64,000 nucleotides of DNA from Lachnoclostridium sp. An181 (GCF_002160325.1 NZ_NFKJ01000003.1:62001-126000); one strand, 5' to 3'; counted from the stretch's first letter, positions 16,330 through 25,762 are shown. Translations and numbers: made by a program. Notes: generated from the sequence alone by a model not told the origin.

Positions 16330-17089
16330 GGCCAACACCTCCTGTCGCCATCACTGTCAGGATGTTTGAAATGTTCTGGTACATTTCCTCGTTCGTCTTA
16401 CTACCTTTATATACCTGGTGATACACCCGCCCGTCTTTAATAAAAAGCACCCTTTTTGCAAAACTTGCAGCCTTTGCCGAATGCGTCACCATTATGATGG
16501 TCCTTCCTGTTTGATTCACCCTTTCCAAAAGTGTCAAAAGCTCATCTGCACTTTTAGAGTCCAGCGCACCTGTAGGCTCATCCGCCAGGACAAGACTGGG
16601 ACTTGTGATGACTGCCCTTGCAACTGCACACCTTTGTTTTTGTCCTCCGGACACCTCATACGGATACTTTTCCAGGATTCCTCCAATTCCAAGCTCTCTT
16701 GCCAGAGGAAAAAGTTTTCGCTCCATCTCTTCATAGTGCTCCCCGGAAAGGACAAGGGGCAGAAAAATGTTATCCTTCAAAGTGAAATTGTCCAGAAGAT
16801 TGAAATCCTGGAACACAAACCCTAAATGTTTCCTCCGGAAAGCAGAGATTTCTTTTTCTGAGATGTCCGTAAGGCTTTTTCCATTCAAGAGGACCTCTCC
16901 CTGTGTGGGTTTATCCAAAGCAGCCAGAATATTTAAAAGAGTTGACTTTCCGGAACCGGATTCTCCCATGATGGCAACATATTCCCCTTCATTCACCTCC
17001 ATATCCACGCCTTTGAGAGCCTGCACCTGCATGCCCCCGAACCTTGTCGTATACGTTTTCTTAACATTTTTTACTTTCAGCAATGTCAT
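16319..17089 (-). CDS. Bce-type ABC ATPase (module 1)
   Basis: 256 residues. Walker A GESGSGKST, Q-loop FQDFNLLDNF, signature VSGGQKQR, Walker B LVLADEPTGALD and H-loop in MVTHS, all in the order and sequence flavour of the MacB/BceA (LolD) subgroup. Powers the module 1 permease. ATG 17089 has SD AGGAGG 9-10 nt upstream. It starts 87 nt after the kinase stop, a gap that may hold the response regulator's binding site. Confidence 0.93.
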   Translation of the reverse strand: MTLLKVKNVKKTYTTRFGGMQVQALKGVDMEVNEGEYVAIMGESGSGKSTLLNILAALDKPTQGEVLLNGKSLTDISEKEISAFRRKHLGFVFQDFNLLDNFTLKDNIFLPLVLSGEHYEEMERKLFPLARELGIGGILEKYPYEVSGGQKQRCAVARAVITSPSLVLADEPTGALDSKSADELLTLLERVNQTGRTIIMVTHSAKAASFAKRVLFIKDGRVYHQVYKGSKTNEEMYQNISNILTVMATGGVGHEK

Positions 17090-17176
17090 ATTCGCATTCC
17101 TCCTTTGCACTTCCTATTTTACGGGGCAGCTCTCGTTGATTCTATTTTCTGCCCTAACAAAAGGAATGCATTTCTG

Positions 17177-18208
17177 TCATTTTTGTAAGAAATCCGCCTT
17201 TCCCCCTCCTATCTTTCTCTGTCCGAGAAACAGGTGGACTTTTGTCCCTTTTCCTTTTTTTGACTCGATTTTGATGTCACAGGAAAGATTTTTCAATATA
17301 TTTTTGCAAAGATATAGTCCAAGGCCTGATGCCTGTTTCTCCATTCTCCCGTTCAGTCCTGTAAATCCTTTCTCAAAAATGCGTTCCAAATCCACTTCGT
17401 CGATTCCAACTCCGTTATCTTGTACAACAATCTCCCCTTCATCCTGAGCGTAGATCCGGATTTCGCCTTTTTCACCGGAATATTTGATGGCATTAGACAA
17501 AATCTGTTCCAGAACAAAGACAACCCATTTTTCATCTGTGAAAATCTTCTGCTCTGTCTCCTGGAAATCCAGACGGATTTTCTTTCGTATAAATTCCCCT
17601 GAAAACCTGCGCACAGCCTGTCTGATCAGATCATCCACGAAAACCTCACGAAAAACATAGTCCGTGTACGGACTTTTCATCCGGAAAAAGACGAGTACAT
17701 TTTGTGCATACTGCTCAATCTTAAAAAGTTCGGACTTCAATACTTTCACATCCGGTTTCCTGTCTGTCTCAAGCACCAGTTTCATGGCTGCAATCGGAAG
17801 TTTCATCTGGTGCGCCCACAAAGTAAAGTAATCTTCCATCTCTTTTCTTTCCGTTTCATAGACAAACGACTGTCTGTTTTTCTCCTCCATCAATAAAAAA
17901 AGCAGCTCCTGGTAATCCTTTCCTTCCACCTTTGTCTCATGGGGAAGATTCTCCAGCGTAAAACCGATTTCTTCCCTCAAAGACTGCAATTTCCTGTGTT
18001 TTTTGACAAAGGATACAACATCTGCCAAAAACAAAGCCCCTAAAAACACTGCGCAAAGCAAGCACGCGTAGCAGAACGCCTCCTTCTCCAGCCTGTAGAG
18101 CAAAAATACGGTCAAAAAAATAATAAAACAGACAGCAAAAATCAGGAACAGACGCCATCTGTCCCTGAAATACTGCTGCCACATTCTTTTCTTATCTGTC
18201 CTTTTCAT
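17177..18208 (-). CDS. Intramembrane-sensing histidine kinase (module 1)
   Basis: 343 residues. Two closely spaced membrane segments at the N-terminus (about 17-65) with almost no extracellular loop, the hallmark of BceS-type kinases that sense through their transporter. The phosphoacceptor motif is AHQMKLPIAA (His about 133). ATPase motifs: N box ILSNAIKYSGEKGE, G1 DNGVGID, F box FEKGFTG, G2 GLGLYLCK. The start overlaps the regulator stop as ATGA. Confidence 0.93.
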   Translation of the reverse strand: MKRTDKKRMWQQYFRDRWRLFLIFAVCFIIFLTVFLLYRLEKEAFCYACLLCAVFLGALFLADVVSFVKKHRKLQSLREEIGFTLENLPHETKVEGKDYQELLFLLMEEKNRQSFVYETERKEMEDYFTLWAHQMKLPIAAMKLVLETDRKPDVKVLKSELFKIEQYAQNVLVFFRMKSPYTDYVFREVFVDDLIRQAVRRFSGEFIRKKIRLDFQETEQKIFTDEKWVVFVLEQILSNAIKYSGEKGEIRIYAQDEGEIVVQDNGVGIDEVDLERIFEKGFTGLNGRMEKQASGLGLYLCKNILKNLSCDIKIESKKGKGTKVHLFLGQRKIGGGKADFLQK

Positions 18209-18879
18209 ATGCGATAGCCTATCCCCTTTTTCGTATGTATGAACTCTTTCACACCTATGGACTCCAGTTTTTTCCTAAGCCGGTTGACATTTACAGACAA
18301 AGTATTCTCATCCACATAGGAATCCGTCTTCCAAAGATATTCCATAAGCATATCCCTCTCCACGATCTCTCCTGGATGTTCCATCAGTATGCGCATGATC
18401 TTGATCTCATTTTTTGTAAGCTCCAGCTTTTTCTCCTGAAAAGACACACTCCCTTCTGCCGGAAAAAAGCGGACCCCCCGATATTCCAACACCTCTGTTT
18501 TCCCCGAAAAATCATAACTTCTTCTTAGGATTGCCTGTATTTTTGCCGCCAGCACAGTCAGATCAAATGGTTTCGTGACAAAATCATCCGCCCCCATACT
18601 CATAGCCATCACAATATTCATATTGTCGGACGCAGAAGAGATAAAAAGTATCGGCACTTTGGAGACTTTCCTGATCTCTTCACACCAATGATACCCGTTT
18701 AAATACGGCAATGTAATGTCAAGCAGCACCAAATCGGGTGAATACCTGAAAAACTCTCCCATTACATTCTCAAAATTTTTTGTAAGCCTTACCTGATAAT
18801 TCCACGATTCGAGACAGTTTTTCATGGCAGATGCTATGACTTCGTCGTCCTCCACGATCATGATCTGATACATGCTCAT
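18205..18879 (-). CDS. OmpR-family response regulator (module 1)
   Basis: 224 residues. Receiver domain (about 1-120) with acidic pair EDD, phosphoacceptor in LVLLDITLPYLNGY and the Lys in VTKPFD. C-terminal winged helix (about 130-224) with NTLSVNVNRLRKKLE recognition-helix sequence. ATG 18879 is chosen for SD GGGGAG; the longer frame begins at the -10 element. Expected to activate the ABC genes of module 1. Confidence 0.93.
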   Translation of the reverse strand: MSMYQIMIVEDDEVIASAMKNCLESWNYQVRLTKNFENVMGEFFRYSPDLVLLDITLPYLNGYHWCEEIRKVSKVPILFISSASDNMNIVMAMSMGADDFVTKPFDLTVLAAKIQAILRRSYDFSGKTEVLEYRGVRFFPAEGSVSFQEKKLELTKNEIKIMRILMEHPGEIVERDMLMEYLWKTDSYVDENTLSVNVNRLRKKLESIGVKEFIHTKKGIGYRI

Positions 18880-18910
18880 TTTCTCCCCTTTCCGTCTTTC
18901 TTCTGCGTCC

Positions 18911-18939
18911 ATTATATCCTTTTCTCCTTTTCATGGAAA
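18911..18939 (-). promoter_or_regulatory. Promoter of module 1 (regulator-kinase)
   Basis: TTTCCA (18934-18939) and TATAAT (18911-18916) with a 17-nt spacer, in the short gap after the module 2 permease. Confidence 0.5.
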
Positions 18940-18952
18940 GAGGCATCTTTTT

Positions 18953-20866
18953 CTATTGTTTTACCCCGGCATTTTTTTGGTACACGGAAACAGAGAGCAG
19001 ATAGCATACAAAAAAGATTGCGTAAATGACAAGTACGCTGATGATATTGACGCTCAAAAGTTCGGTACTCATCATTTTTGCCAGCGCATGTACGGAAAAC
19101 CAGGACGAAACCGTCATCACAATAAGAGGGCCGACATAGGCAAATTTCAGCTCATTTGCAATGGATTTTTTCAGTGTTTTACGGTCAATCCCAAGTTTTT
19201 TCAGCACCTGGTACCGCTCTTTTTCCTCAAATGCATCGTTGTACAGTTTCATAAACAAAATGCTGCCGCCGGCGAGCACAAAGACGAGGAACATGAAGAT
19301 ACAGATGGTGTAGAGCACTTTTACCCACTCAATGTCATTGCTTCTCATATCCACTGCAATCCTTCCAATATCTTCTCCATTCTCCTGCTTTGTCTTAACA
19401 AGGTCATCAAGCTTGGCCTTTGTCTGCTCGAAACTATCCATATCGCTGATTTTGTAATTATAGGTATAACTCATTGTCCCAAGAGGACAAAGTCTTTCAA
19501 ATTCATGATCATTTACAAGATAAAAACTGATCTGCTCCTGTAGATACCCAAGATAGGGCTCGTTTGTGTCGTCAATCTGGCGGTATTCTTTTCCGTTGAT
19601 CGTCACACGGATCCCCGATTTCTCTGTATATAGGGACAAAAGATACATCTTGCTCACATCAATGATCTCATCGTCTTTTGGCTCTTTGATGTCAAGTTTC
19701 AGCCCCGCGTCCTCTGCCGCCTGTTTTACGTCCGACCAGGACAGTATTGCATATGTGTTATTTTTGTATGCAGTTTTAAAAAGGGAACCGTCCAGATAAA
19801 GGATCGGAATCTTTGTGCTGTATTTGATGTCACTGTTTCTCTCTATCACTTCGTCCATCTTTTCTTTTTCGTCTGCATCATTGCTGATCAGCTGGTAGGT
19901 GTAGGTGCTGCGAAAGTGTACGATCCCCTCATATCGGTTCTTCATGGCAACTCCTGTGGCCAGCGCGGTCACGGAACACAACATGAGCACGCATACGATG
20001 GCATAAGTCCGGTAATTTTTCTTCATGCGGAAGATCAGGTTGTTCACCCAAAGATTTCTCTGCTTTTTGTAGAGAAACTTCTTTCTTTTTGCAAGGCTTT
20101 GGGTCACCATTGGTATCACTCCGCCAAAAAGCAGATAGATTCCCGCGATCACAAGAACAACTGCTGCAAGTACATTTCCCATAACCTCCTGACCGCCTTC
20201 TTTGATGGCCAAAAAGTATCCGGCTCCCAGTACGCAAACGCCTAAAACAGATTTGAATGCCAAAATCACAGAATTTTGTTTTACATATTCATTCTTTTTG
20301 GTTGCCAGCACCATGTTGAGCACACTGCTGCGCACAATATTCACATAGCCTTTCAGCACAAAAATCATATACACGGCAAGATAGGTACATGCCGCCACGG
20401 CAATCGGCTGCCAGGAAAGCTGAAATTCAATCTTAACTGCAATATCCGAGATGGCCAAGAGCACCATCTGGAAGAGCCATGTGAGTGCAAGCCCAAATCC
20501 AAGCCCAAGTATGAGGGCCAAAAATCCGATCATTGTTGTCTCGATCATATACAATTTCCCGATTTTCTGATTCGTCAAACCCATGAATACATAGATTCCA
20601 ATCTCTTTCTTCCTCTTTGTCAAAAACACATTGGTGGAATACCAGATAAAGAAAAACATGAAACAGATCAGGACAACGGTAATTGCCTGTACAATGATAA
20701 TGATATTATCCTTGTTCCTCTCTCCCAGCACATCCAGCGAATTGGAATAGACAATATTTTGAAAATTCAAAAAAATCAGTATTGTAAAAGCCAAAGAAAC
20801 GATCAGGGACAGATAGCTCTTCAGGCTGTTCTTAAAATTCATATAGGCAAGTTTCATCATACTCAT
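18953..20866 (-). CDS. Bce-type ABC permease (module 2)
   Basis: 637 residues, same architecture as the module 1 permease but clearly diverged. N-terminus MSMMKLAYMNFKNSLKSYLS, FtsX segments with TKRKKEIGIYVFMGLTNQKI, large extracellular domain at about 315-515, and C-terminal segments after FEEKERYQVLKKLGID. ATG 20866 has SD GGAGG and overlaps nothing beyond the ATPase stop by a few nt. The extracellular domain, which decides ligand specificity in this class, shares little with module 1, so the two modules probably sense different compounds. Confidence 0.92.
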   Translation of the reverse strand: MSMMKLAYMNFKNSLKSYLSLIVSLAFTILIFLNFQNIVYSNSLDVLGERNKDNIIIIVQAITVVLICFMFFFIWYSTNVFLTKRKKEIGIYVFMGLTNQKIGKLYMIETTMIGFLALILGLGFGLALTWLFQMVLLAISDIAVKIEFQLSWQPIAVAACTYLAVYMIFVLKGYVNIVRSSVLNMVLATKKNEYVKQNSVILAFKSVLGVCVLGAGYFLAIKEGGQEVMGNVLAAVVLVIAGIYLLFGGVIPMVTQSLAKRKKFLYKKQRNLWVNNLIFRMKKNYRTYAIVCVLMLCSVTALATGVAMKNRYEGIVHFRSTYTYQLISNDADEKEKMDEVIERNSDIKYSTKIPILYLDGSLFKTAYKNNTYAILSWSDVKQAAEDAGLKLDIKEPKDDEIIDVSKMYLLSLYTEKSGIRVTINGKEYRQIDDTNEPYLGYLQEQISFYLVNDHEFERLCPLGTMSYTYNYKISDMDSFEQTKAKLDDLVKTKQENGEDIGRIAVDMRSNDIEWVKVLYTICIFMFLVFVLAGGSILFMKLYNDAFEEKERYQVLKKLGIDRKTLKKSIANELKFAYVGPLIVMTVSSWFSVHALAKMMSTELLSVNIISVLVIYAIFFVCYLLSVSVYQKNAGVKQ

Positions 20867-20871
20867 GACTC

Positions 20872-21624
20872 TCACCTCCCCATAGATGTCTGCACATCAA
20901 TGATCCTGTCATAAAATTCTTTTCTCTCGCTGCCCCTGCTGATCTTACATTTGATCAGTCCATCGCTCAAAATATACACATCCTTTGCATAAGAAGCACT
21001 GAACGCGTCGTGAGTGACCATCATGATCGTTGCCTGCCTATTTTCATTGACAATCCTTAAGCATTCCAACAAATCTTTGCTTGACTTGGAATCCAAAGCC
21101 CCTGTAGGCTCATCGGCAAAAATGATCTTGGGATCTGTGATCAGTGCCCGGCATGTAGCTCCCCGCTGTTTCTGACCTCCCGAGAGCTGATACGGATATT
21201 TCTTCAGCTCCTCCGCTAAACCGAACATTTCTGCAAGCTCATTTGTCCTCTCAACGCAGGATTTTGGGGAAACACCATTCAAAGACAACGGAAGTGCAAT
21301 GTTATCCTGCAAAGTCATGGTATCCAAAAGATTATAGTCCTGAAAAATAAATCCAATTTTGTCTCTCCGAAGTCTGGACAGATCCTTGTTGTTCAGTCCT
21401 GTGATCTCTTTTCCGTCCAGCATCACACTTCCCTGGGACGGCTTGTCGATGGTGGAGAGAATATTCAAAAGCGTCGTCTTTCCGGAACCGCTTGGACCCA
21501 TGATGGCAATAAAATCAGTCTCATAGATGGTCAGGTCAATTCCTTTTAACACTTTTGTCTGGAATCCCTTCCCTCCATAATTTTTTATCAAGTTTTTAAT
21601 TTCCGCTACTTTTCTTTCACTCAT
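20872..21624 (-). CDS. Bce-type ABC ATPase (module 2)
   Basis: 250 residues. Walker A GPSGSGKTT, FQDYNLLDTM Q-loop, LSGGQKQRGA signature, IIFADEPTGALD Walker B, MVTHD H-loop. Partner of the module 2 permease. SD AGGAGGA upstream of ATG. A TATAAT sits upstream with no good -35, consistent with activator dependence, and a strong inverted repeat lies just before it. Confidence 0.93.
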   Translation of the reverse strand: MSERKVAEIKNLIKNYGGKGFQTKVLKGIDLTIYETDFIAIMGPSGSGKTTLLNILSTIDKPSQGSVMLDGKEITGLNNKDLSRLRRDKIGFIFQDYNLLDTMTLQDNIALPLSLNGVSPKSCVERTNELAEMFGLAEELKKYPYQLSGGQKQRGATCRALITDPKIIFADEPTGALDSKSSKDLLECLRIVNENRQATIMMVTHDAFSASYAKDVYILSDGLIKCKISRGSERKEFYDRIIDVQTSMGR

Positions 21625-21704
21625 TATGCAATTCCTCCTTATGCCATCATTATAAAAAATCCACGCACAAAAATCCTTACACCCTCATTACAAAACAATC
21701 TCCA

Positions 21705-21725
21705 ACATTACATTTCTTGTAATGT
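21705..21725 (-). promoter_or_regulatory. Candidate response-regulator operator upstream of module 2 ABC genes
   Basis: Perfect inverted repeat ACATTACA-N5-TGTAATGT (TTACA-N5-TGTAA core) directly after the kinase stop and about 80 nt upstream of the ATPase start. Position and symmetry fit a BceR-like binding site. Inference; no footprint data. Confidence 0.6.
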
Positions 21726-22711
21726 CAGAGATTGAAATAGTCCCTGTTATCTTTAAATGTGATGGAAAACCTTGTAAATTTTCCGTATTCACTTTCCACA
21801 TCAATGTCATGCCCAAGCCGTTTTAAAATGAGGGATACCATATAAAGCCCCATTCCTGTGGATTTGTACTGTCCATTATGGTGGTTCTGTCCTGTGAACC
21901 CTTTTTCGTATATTCTGCGGATATCGCTCTCTTTGATTCCTTCCCCTTTGTCCTCCACAAAAAGGATCGTTCTGTTCTCTTCCTTTTTTGACCAGATATG
22001 CAGCTCCTTTTTCTCCCCCGCATACTTCATGGCATTCCCGATCATCTGATCCAAAACATAGACAAGCCATTCCTTGTCCGTGTACACCTTCTCCTCACCC
22101 ACATCGAGAAAAATCTCGAAACGACGGTTGATCAAAAAGAATTGATTGTTTTTGATGGATGTGCTGACACACTCCTTCAGGCCCACAGCCTGTATCTGAA
22201 GATCATAGATGCTGCTTTGCACTTTACATCCAGTCAACGCAGAATTTAAGTGCTGCCTGATCTTTTCAAGCTGTTCCCTCATCTGCTGCCTTGTCATTGG
22301 GTCCTCGATCCGCTCGTCGATCAAAAGAGCTGCTGAGAGAGGAATCTTGACTTCATGGCACCACTTGGCAATGTAATCCTGCAGCTCACAGTTGATGTCA
22401 AACTGTTCGCTCAACTGCCCATTTACAATATCCATATCATGTTTTAAAATCTCTTCATCCTCCAGGTCGTCAAGATACGTCCAAATGATCTCCTCTCCGT
22501 CAAGCAATTCTTTTCGCTCTTTTTCCTTTCTGCGAAAAACAGTCCATTCCCTTATAGTAAACATCGTCAGAAAGAACACCGTGAGGAAATCCAAATAGTA
22601 AAGATACGCTTTGTCAATATCCTGCAAAAGAAAAAGGAAATACAAATTGTACGCCAAGACGACTAAAAAAAGAAGGAGGATATATTTGATATGTTTTCTG
22701 AAATATTTCAT
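21725..22711 (-). CDS. Intramembrane-sensing histidine kinase (module 2)
   Basis: 328 residues starting MKYFRKHIKYILLLFLVVLA. Two N-terminal membrane segments (about 8-55) with a very short loop, then His in KWCHEVKIPLSA (about 121), N box MIGNAMKYAGEKKE, G1 EDKGEGI, F box YEKGFTG and G2 STGMGLYMV. The ATG overlaps the regulator stop as ATGA. BceS-type kinase. Confidence 0.93.
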   Translation of the reverse strand: MKYFRKHIKYILLLFLVVLAYNLYFLFLLQDIDKAYLYYLDFLTVFFLTMFTIREWTVFRRKEKERKELLDGEEIIWTYLDDLEDEEILKHDMDIVNGQLSEQFDINCELQDYIAKWCHEVKIPLSAALLIDERIEDPMTRQQMREQLEKIRQHLNSALTGCKVQSSIYDLQIQAVGLKECVSTSIKNNQFFLINRRFEIFLDVGEEKVYTDKEWLVYVLDQMIGNAMKYAGEKKELHIWSKKEENRTILFVEDKGEGIKESDIRRIYEKGFTGQNHHNGQYKSTGMGLYMVSLILKRLGHDIDVESEYGKFTRFSITFKDNRDYFNL

Positions 22712-23388
22712 TCTATATAATATCCCTGTCCTTTCTTTGTACATATGATATCTCTGCCGCAGAACTCTTTGAGCTTTCCTCTCATTCTGGATACCATAGT
22801 CGTCAAAGTTCCGTCGGAGACAAATTCATCTGTGCTCCAAAGCTCCATCATCAGCTCATCCCTCGTCACAATACAAGGACGGGCCCCAAGAAGTTTGGAC
22901 ATGATCTTCTTTTCTGATTTCGTAAGTTCCAGTCTCTTATTTTGAAAGATGCATGTACCTGTCCCATAGTCAAAATAAAGCTCCTCACCAAGGTACCCTC
23001 TGTCCCTGACTTTGTATTGATACGTCCTTCTTAAAATGGCATCCATCTTTGCCTTCAAAAGTTCCAGGTGAAATGGTTTTTCCACATAGTCATCCCCTCC
23101 CTGGGCAATGGCCATGATCTTGTCCCTGTCATCATCTCTGCTGCTGATGTAGATGATCGGAACTTCAGACACCTGACGGATTTTTTTACACCAATAAAAC
23201 CCATCACAAAAGGGAAGATTGATATCCATCAGCACCAAATGAGGACTGTATTTGATAAACTCACCGGCAATGTCCCCGAAATTTTTCGCTGCCTTTGCCT
23301 CGTATCCCCATTTTTCCAGGAAACCTATGATTTCCCCTGCCAGGGTCTCGTCGTCCTCCACAATCAAAATTTTCATCTTCTCTTCCAT
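22708..23388 (-). CDS. OmpR-family response regulator (module 2)
   Basis: 226 residues. Receiver (about 5-120): EDD acidic pair, LVLMDINLPFCDG with the phosphoacceptor Asp, VEKPF Lys. Winged helix (about 130-226) with TLTTMVSRMRGKLKE. It begins 4 nt after the stop of the glycogen-debranching gene, SD GGGAGG within that gene's last codons, so the two are translated from one message. Confidence 0.93.
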   Translation of the reverse strand: MEEKMKILIVEDDETLAGEIIGFLEKWGYEAKAAKNFGDIAGEFIKYSPHLVLMDINLPFCDGFYWCKKIRQVSEVPIIYISSRDDDRDKIMAIAQGGDDYVEKPFHLELLKAKMDAILRRTYQYKVRDRGYLGEELYFDYGTGTCIFQNKRLELTKSEKKIMSKLLGARPCIVTRDELMMELWSTDEFVSDGTLTTMVSRMRGKLKEFCGRDIICTKKGQGYYIE

Positions 23389-23392
23389 CCTG

Positions 23393-25561
23393 CTATACCT
23401 CCCTGCCTACATGCCCAAGCGTAAAGACGGCCACTGAGCGCGGTCCCATCACATAGATGCCTTTGTCCAGAATCTCCTCTTTCCCTATGAGCGCATCCTC
23501 TCCCCTGGATGTGTCGACCAGAGGGCGCCAGAAATATGCGTTTTCCGGTTTTGGCAGTGTAACTTCCAAATGCTCCCAGTAAGCATTGATGCCAAGATAG
23601 ATGACATCATCCACTCCGTTCTGCCTTCCGGCATACATGATTCCAATCATCCTTGTTTCATGGTCATATGCTCCCTCCCAAGGTTTCACACTGTGAAAAC
23701 TGACTTTCGGGAACCCAAGCGTACACTCTTTTGTGTCTTTTCTAACTATCTTATGTTCTTTGCGGAACTTTATCATGAACTTAAAAAATTCAAATAACTC
23801 TCTGTTTTTCTTGAGAAACGACCAGTCAAGCCAGGAAATTTCATTGTCCTGGCAATAGGCATTGTTATTTCCAAACTGGGTATTTCCAAACTCATCTCCG
23901 GCCAGGAACATCGGTGTACCTCGACTCAACATTAAAACTGCGCAGGCGTTTTTGATCATCTGAAAACGAAGTCTCATCACTTGGGTATTGTCCGTATCCC
24001 CTTCCGCACCGCAGTTCCAGCTTCGGTTGTCGTCCGCACCGTCTGTGTTGTTCCACCCGTTCTTTTCATTGTGTTTTTCATTGTAGCTGTACAAATCGTA
24101 GAGAGTAAAACCATCGTGGCATGTGAGAAAATTAACGGATACATTGTCTCCCCGTTTGTCCGGCGGATAAAGGTCTGTGGAGCCAGTGATCCGGTTTGCG
24201 GCCGCCCTTGCAAAACCGGCATCCCCTTTCAGGAAACTGCGGATATCATCCCTGTATTTTCCGTTCCATTCCGCCCATCTGTTCCAGGAAGGAAAACTCC
24301 CCACCTGATACAATCCGCCTGCATCCCACGCCTCAGCGATCAAATCCACCCCGGCCAAAATAGGGTCGTAGGCAAGTCTTTCCAGAAGAGGCGGTCTGTT
24401 CATGGGAGCGCCGTCCTCACTCCTCCCCAAAATGGATGCCAGATCAAACCGAAAGCCATCCACCTGGTAGTTCATGGTCCAATATCGCAGACAATTGAGT
24501 ATCAAATCTCTCACAAGCGGATGATTGCAGTTCAATGTATTGCCGCATCCGCTGAAGTTATAATAATATCCGTCCGGCGTGAGCATGTAGTAAATATTAT
24601 TGTCGATTCCTTTAAAAGAGAAAAATGGTCCGTGTTCATTTCCCTCGGCTGTATGATTGAACACCACATCCAAAATGACCTCGATTCCATTTTCATGGAG
24701 CTCTTTGATCAATTCTTTGAGTTCCCGCCCTTCCCGATTGTACTCAATTTCGGATGCATAACTTGTGTTAGGCGCAAAAAAGCAGACGGGATTGTATCCC
24801 CAGTAGTCCAGAAGTTTTGTGCCGTCCACTTCCCGTGCATTTCTCATTTCATCGAACTCAAAAATCGGCATCAACTCCACCACATTGATCCCCAGCTCTT
24901 TCAGATAAGGGATCTTTTCACGGATACCATCAAAAGTCCCCGGATGTTTCACTGCCGAAGTACTGCTTTTCGTAAATCCCCGCACATGCATCTCGTAGAT
25001 GATGCTGTCATTCAAGGGAATGTTGGGCTTTTCACAATTTCCCCATGTAAAGTTATTGTGCACAACCCTGGCCTTATAAAACTCTCCTCCTGATAGTTTC
25101 ACTCCCCACTCTCTTTGTCCTGTCACTGCCTTGGCGTAGGGATCCAAAATATATTTGCTCTTGTCAAAAATAAGGCCCTTTTGAGGTTCATTTGGTCCAT
25201 CCAGGCGGTAGGCATACTCAAATTCTTCAATATTCAGCCCGAATACAAACATAGAATATACCTTTCCGACCCTGTATTCCGGCGGAAATGGAATCACTGC
25301 ATACGGTTCTTGTTCTTTCCTTCGAAACAGCAAAAGTTCGCAGGAATAGGCGGAATGGGACGTCACAGTAAAATTGACACCATTGGGCAGGGCCGATGCG
25401 CCGTTGATCTCGTAGAATCCCGGCCGCACTAAAAAACCGTTCACTTCTTTTTGGGGCTTTAGGTTTTCCTCTTCCTCCACCCCTGCATAATCCTCCAAAA
25501 GGAGAATCTCTTTGTTTTTCTCTTCGATTACCAGTCTTTTTTTCTTTTCTCTTTCTGCCAT
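23393..25561 (-). CDS. glgX: Glycogen debranching enzyme (GlgX/isoamylase-type, GH13)
   Basis: 722 residues. N-terminal extension (about 1-45, highly charged), CBM48-like domain (about 45-160), GH13 barrel and C-terminal beta domain. Catalytic motifs: DVVFNHTAEG, DGFRFDLAS (nucleophile Asp), IAEAWDAGG (acid/base Glu) and FLTCHDGFT (His-Asp). It cleaves alpha-1,6 branches in glycogen or limit dextrins in the cytoplasm. SD is weak. The next gene, a response regulator, follows after 4 nt, an odd partner. Confidence 0.92.
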   Translation of the reverse strand: MAEREKKKRLVIEEKNKEILLLEDYAGVEEEENLKPQKEVNGFLVRPGFYEINGASALPNGVNFTVTSHSAYSCELLLFRRKEQEPYAVIPFPPEYRVGKVYSMFVFGLNIEEFEYAYRLDGPNEPQKGLIFDKSKYILDPYAKAVTGQREWGVKLSGGEFYKARVVHNNFTWGNCEKPNIPLNDSIIYEMHVRGFTKSSTSAVKHPGTFDGIREKIPYLKELGINVVELMPIFEFDEMRNAREVDGTKLLDYWGYNPVCFFAPNTSYASEIEYNREGRELKELIKELHENGIEVILDVVFNHTAEGNEHGPFFSFKGIDNNIYYMLTPDGYYYNFSGCGNTLNCNHPLVRDLILNCLRYWTMNYQVDGFRFDLASILGRSEDGAPMNRPPLLERLAYDPILAGVDLIAEAWDAGGLYQVGSFPSWNRWAEWNGKYRDDIRSFLKGDAGFARAAANRITGSTDLYPPDKRGDNVSVNFLTCHDGFTLYDLYSYNEKHNEKNGWNNTDGADDNRSWNCGAEGDTDNTQVMRLRFQMIKNACAVLMLSRGTPMFLAGDEFGNTQFGNNNAYCQDNEISWLDWSFLKKNRELFEFFKFMIKFRKEHKIVRKDTKECTLGFPKVSFHSVKPWEGAYDHETRMIGIMYAGRQNGVDDVIYLGINAYWEHLEVTLPKPENAYFWRPLVDTSRGEDALIGKEEILDKGIYVMGPRSVAVFTLGHVGREV

Positions 25562-25633
25562 ACCCTGCGCCTCTTTTCTTATTCACTCTTTCATTGTTTC
25601 ATTTTTGAATCATTCCATATCCCAATGTCTTTC

Positions 25634-25642
25634 ATTATATCA
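25634..25642 (-). promoter_or_regulatory. Extended -10 promoter of glgX
   Basis: TGATATAAT (TG-N-TATAAT) on the minus strand, about 73 nt before the start codon; no clear -35. Confidence 0.5.
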
Positions 25643-25708
25643 CAGTTTTCCTTATGATATATCTTGTCAGTCAAAAATTTTCAATTACAACATAAAAGCG
25701 GCAACGTT

Positions 25709-25746
25709 ATAAAAATACCGTCAGCCGATCAACCAGCTGACGGTAT
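25709..25746 (-). terminator. Terminator after copA
   Basis: 11-bp perfect stem ATACCGTCAGC / GCTGACGGTAT with a 10-nt loop followed by TTTTATAA on the minus strand. Confidence 0.92.
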
Positions 25747-25762
25747 TGTTCTGCCATCTTCT

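Noticed and set aside
23981-25093. 370-codon plus-strand open frame opposite glgX
   Set aside because: Antisense shadow of a GH13 enzyme with intact catalytic motifs; no SD and no recognisable domain.
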